A stretch of 5,123 bases of DNA from Gemmatimonas phototrophica (GTDB taxonomy: Bacteria > Gemmatimonadota > Gemmatimonadetes > Gemmatimonadales > Gemmatimonadaceae): assembly GCA_945870175.1 (NCBI GenBank), contig CAMBRJ010000255.1, forward strand, positions 1-5,123. Reading direction: 5' to 3'. Each line of letters begins with the position of its first letter. The stretch's first letter is position 1. The position numbers and the translations under genes are program-made. Below the pieces are notes generated by a model, which saw nothing but the letters and a program-made list of their open reading frames with translations, was not told where the DNA came from and ran no database searches. This document shows, piece after piece, positions 1 to 5,123 of this stretch.

Positions 1-73
1 GTACATTCGGAACGTCGCGATCTCGAGCTCCATGGGACCTGGCGTCACCATCGACACCACGCCGTACCGGTAA
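1..73 (+). CDS. rplA: 50S ribosomal protein L1, C-terminal end (5' part outside window)
   Basis: The open frame whose codons start at position 2 reads YIRNVAISSSMGPGVTIDTT then PYR and stops at TAA 71-73. The S-S-x-MGPGV-x-D pattern is the conserved last strand and tail of ribosomal protein L1, which binds 23S rRNA to form the mobile L1 stalk near the E site. In many bacteria L1 also represses its own operon by binding the mRNA. Only about 23 residues are visible, so domain layout and start cannot be judged. The call is supported by the motif and by the position directly upstream of rplJ-rplL-rpoB, the standard order. The gene ends 15 nt before rplJ, so the two are almost certainly co-transcribed. 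Confidence 0.9.
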   Translation, partial: YIRNVAISSSMGPGVTIDTTPYR

Positions 74-80
74 GAGGGAG
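74..80 (+). promoter_or_regulatory. Shine-Dalgarno site of rplJ
   Basis: The purine run GAGGGAG lies 8 nt before the ATG at 89 and contains GAGG and GGAG cores complementary to the 16S rRNA 3' end. It takes up half of the 15-nt rplA-rplJ gap and supports 89 as the rplJ start. No promoter or leader structure fits in this gap. Confidence 0.8.
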
Positions 81-88
81 ACGCAACC

Positions 89-592
89 ATGAAAGCCAAG
101 GCCAAGGCCAAGAAGAGCGACAAGCAGCTCCTTGTTGACAGTCTGAGCGCGAAGCTCGGATCGGCGCAGGCGCTGTTTTACACCGACTTCACCGGTTTGA
201 ACGTGAAGCGCATGACGGATCTTCGTCGTCGCCTGAAAAAGGCGGGCGTCGAGTACGTCGTGATCAAGAACACGCTGGCGCTCCGTGCCGTTAACGAGAG
301 CGGGCTGGTTTCCCAGCGTTTGAAGGGCCCGACGGGGGTGGTGGTGGCCAAGGATGGCATCACTGCGGCCAAGGTCCTCTCCGATTTTGCGAAGGAGAAC
401 GATCAGCGGCCGTCCGTGAAGGGCGGGATCTATGAGGGCAACGCCGTAGACGATGCGATGGTCAAGAAGTTGGCCTCGCTCCCGACGCGCGACGAAGCTC
501 TGTCGATCTTCGCTGGCTACCTCAACAGCATCCCGATGATGTTTGCCCTCGCCCTCGACGCCCGCAAGACGCAGCTCGAAGGCTCCAACTAA
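89..592 (+). CDS. rplJ: 50S ribosomal protein L10 (stalk base, binds L7/L12)
   Basis: The 167-residue product matches the usual bacterial L10 length (about 165-180). L10 binds 23S rRNA in the GTPase-associated centre and carries the L7/L12 dimers on its C-terminal helix. Visible features are the N-terminal rRNA-binding domain with YTDFTGLNVKRMTDLRRRL (about residues 31-49), the KAGVEYVVIKNTLALRA block (about 51-67), the KGPTGVVVA segment (about 79-87), and a C-terminal helical tail from about residue 131 (DEALSIFAGYLNSIPMMFAL) that should hold L7/L12. The tail is of E. coli-like length, so two L7/L12 dimers per L10 are inferred rather than the three seen in some thermophiles. The N-terminus has an unusual Lys/Ala extension, MKAKAKAKKSDK, encoded by three GCCAAG units at 95-112. 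The start at 89 is supported by its Shine-Dalgarno. In well-studied bacteria the L10-L7/L12 complex autoregulates the mRNA, but the needed leader is not visible here. Confidence 0.97.
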   Translation: MKAKAKAKKSDKQLLVDSLSAKLGSAQALFYTDFTGLNVKRMTDLRRRLKKAGVEYVVIKNTLALRAVNESGLVSQRLKGPTGVVVAKDGITAAKVLSDFAKENDQRPSVKGGIYEGNAVDDAMVKKLASLPTRDEALSIFAGYLNSIPMMFALALDARKTQLEGSN

Positions 593-594
593 GT

Positions 595-636
595 CCCCAG
601 GCGTTCGCCTGATCACACGCCCCAGGCTCCCTGGGG
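595..636 (+). promoter_or_regulatory. Structured rplJ-rplL spacer with alternative hairpins
   Basis: Two local hairpins can form in the 66-nt spacer. One is AGGC (599-602), loop GTTC, GCCT (607-610). The other is CCCCAGG (620-626), loop CTC, CCTGGGG (630-636), a 7-bp all-Watson-Crick stem. The heptamer CCCCAGG also occurs at 595-601, so CCTGGGG at 630-636 could pair with that copy instead, which would disrupt both local hairpins. The second hairpin ends 9 nt before the rplL Shine-Dalgarno and has no T-tract after it, so it is not a standard intrinsic terminator. A role in processing or in raising L7/L12 output relative to L10 is inference only. Confidence 0.45.
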
Positions 637-645
637 GGCATTTAC

Positions 646-650
646 GGAGA
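646..650 (+). promoter_or_regulatory. Shine-Dalgarno site of rplL
   Basis: GGAGA lies 8 nt before the ATG at 659. It is outside the 620-636 hairpin and so is predicted to be accessible, as expected for a gene whose product is needed in several copies per ribosome. Confidence 0.75.
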
Positions 651-658
651 GTACGACC

Positions 659-1042
659 ATGGCTAACACGACCCTGAGCAAGGACGAGATCCTCGACGCG
701 ATCGGCGCGATGAGCGTCATCGATCTGTCGGAGCTCATCGAAGCATTCAAGACGAAGTTCAACGTCACGATCGCCGCGGTGGCGGCGGGCGGCGGCGGCG
801 CGGCAGCCCCGGCGGCCGCGGTGGAAGAGCAGACGGAGTTCGCGGTCATCCTCAAGGAAGCCGGCGGCAAGAAGATCCAGGTCATCAAGGTCGTGCGCGA
901 GCTGACCGGCCTGGGCCTGAAGGAAGCCAAGGACCTGGTGGATGGCGCGCCGAAGGCCGTGAAGGAAAACGTCACGAAGGACGAAGCTGCCGCGATCAAG
1001 GCCAAGCTCGAGGCCGAGGGCGCGACCGTCGAAGTCAAGTAA
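659..1042 (+). CDS. rplL: 50S ribosomal protein L7/L12
   Basis: The 127-residue product is a normal-length L7/L12, the multicopy acidic stalk protein that recruits and stimulates the translation GTPases EF-Tu, EF-G, IF2 and RF3. Residues 1 to about 36 form the helical dimerisation domain that binds L10 (LSKDEILDAIGAMSVIDLSE). Residues about 39-57 form a flexible Ala/Gly/Pro hinge (AAVAAGGGGAAAPAAA) encoded by a GC-rich GGC/GCG run. Residues about 58-127 form the compact C-terminal domain with the family signature KKIQVIKVVRELTGLGLKEA (71-90), including K77, R80 and K91, which match the factor-contact residues K70, R73 and K84 of the E. coli protein. The start is fixed by the Shine-Dalgarno at 646-650 and by the canonical N-terminus. 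It sits between rplJ and rpoB as in most bacteria. Confidence 0.98.
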   Translation: MANTTLSKDEILDAIGAMSVIDLSELIEAFKTKFNVTIAAVAAGGGGAAAPAAAVEEQTEFAVILKEAGGKKIQVIKVVRELTGLGLKEAKDLVDGAPKAVKENVTKDEAAAIKAKLEAEGATVEVK

Positions 1043-1053
1043 GGCGCTCGACC

Positions 1054-1088
1054 GTTCGTCGTTTTAACTGTAGTTCCGTCGTTGTAAC
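1054..1088 (+). repeat. Imperfect tandem repeat in the rplL-rpoB spacer
   Basis: GTTCGTCGTTTTAAC (1054-1068) recurs as GTTCCGTCGTTGTAAC (1073-1088). The copies differ by one inserted C and one T/G change and are separated by TGTA. The repeat begins 11 nt after the rplL stop and is locally more AT-rich than its surroundings. Its role is unknown. It could be a duplicated recognition site in DNA or RNA, or a chance slippage product. No good -35/-10 pair could be built from it. Confidence 0.5.
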
Positions 1089-1106
1089 GCTCCTCCCCGG
1101 GGGAGC
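1089..1106 (+). promoter_or_regulatory. Upstream hairpin of the rpoB leader
   Basis: GCTCCTC (1089-1095) can pair with GGGGAGC (1100-1106), giving 7 bp with one G-U pair around a CCCG loop. Its 3' arm (1102-1106) is also the base of the larger 1102-1131 hairpin, so only one of the two can form at a time. Confidence 0.4.
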
Positions 1107-1131
1107 TGGTCACCGAAAAGTGACCGGCTCC
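1102..1131 (+). promoter_or_regulatory. 12-bp hairpin between rplL and rpoB, candidate attenuator or RNase III site
   Basis: GGAGCTGGTCAC (1102-1113) pairs with GTGACCGGCTCC (1120-1131) around a CGAAAA loop. This gives twelve consecutive pairs, one of them G-U. It is the strongest structure I found in the window and lies 79 nt upstream of the rpoB ATG at 1211. E. coli has a partial attenuator and an RNase III cleavage site in the same spacer, so a similar role is plausible. No T-tract follows, which argues against simple intrinsic termination and makes mRNA processing or pausing at least as likely. Confidence 0.5.
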
Positions 1132-1145
1132 GTCGGGGACGGAGC
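1127..1145 (+). promoter_or_regulatory. Downstream hairpin competing with the 12-bp stem
   Basis: GCTCCGTC (1127-1134) pairs perfectly with GACGGAGC (1138-1145) around a GGG loop, giving 8 bp. It uses bases 1127-1131, the 3' base of the 1102-1131 stem, so the full-length versions exclude each other. It is followed by GCTTT rather than a long T-run. Weaker stems follow at 1156-1170 (TCCGG/CCGGA) and 1181-1192 (CCCG/CGGG). Confidence 0.45.
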
Positions 1146-1201
1146 GCTTTGCGCCTCCGGTCTCGCCGGATTCGGTGCGCCCCGTACGCGGGTGAGCCCC
1201 T

Positions 1202-1206
1202 AAGGA
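1202..1206 (+). promoter_or_regulatory. Shine-Dalgarno site deciding the rpoB start
   Basis: AAGGA at 1202-1206 precedes two adjacent in-frame ATG codons at 1208 and 1211. The spacing is 1 nt to the first and 4 nt to the second, so the second is favoured, although 4 nt is still short. An in-frame TGA at 1193-1195 excludes any upstream start. Confidence 0.6.
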
Positions 1207-1210
1207 TATG

Positions 1211-5123
<3,913 letters not shown>

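Noticed and set aside
620..645. The rplJ-rplL hairpin as an intrinsic terminator
   Set aside because: The stem is followed by GGCATTTACGG, not a T-tract, and complete termination here would prevent expression of rplL and rpoB.
1060..1088. A possible internal promoter upstream of rpoB, with TGTAAC at 1083-1088 as -10
   Set aside because: At 16-17 nt spacing the -35 position reads GTTTTA or CGTTTT, a poor match to TTGACA. The -10 matches at only four of six positions.

Overview
This window is a segment of the classical bacterial ribosomal-protein/RNA-polymerase (rplKAJL-rpoBC) operon, all on the + strand. In order it holds the last 23 codons of rplA (ribosomal protein L1), complete rplJ (L10), complete rplL (L7/L12), and about the first 1,304 codons of rpoB (RNA polymerase beta subunit), which runs off the right edge before its C-terminal clamp region.

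The DNA is GC-rich with strong C/G preference at third codon positions. The protein sequences are clearly bacterial. The L10 motif YTDFTGLNV and the RpoB start MNQISFAKLETGMDMPHLLD suggest a Gemmatimonadota-like or related lineage. That placement rests on resemblance only and is moderate to weak. No mobile element, CRISPR array, tRNA, rRNA or foreign gene is visible.

Layout: the rplA stop is followed after only 15 nt by rplJ, with a clear Shine-Dalgarno in the gap. The rplJ-rplL spacer (66 nt) holds two small hairpins that can be replaced by a third, longer-range pairing. The rplL-rpoB spacer (165 nt) is the most structured part of the window. It has an imperfect tandem repeat, then a 12-bp hairpin that is mutually exclusive with the hairpins on each side of it. 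This is where the E. coli operon carries its rpoB attenuator and RNase III site. A similar role in setting the ratio of L7/L12 to RNA polymerase is inferred here, not shown.

Functionally, L1 forms the ribosomal L1 stalk, L10 is the base of the L7/L12 stalk that recruits translation GTPases, and RpoB forms half of the RNA polymerase active-site cleft. Co-transcription links ribosome and polymerase supply. I found no novel system. The points worth a second look are the spacer RNA structures and a lineage-variable, Lys/Ala/Glu-rich, internally repeated segment of RpoB.
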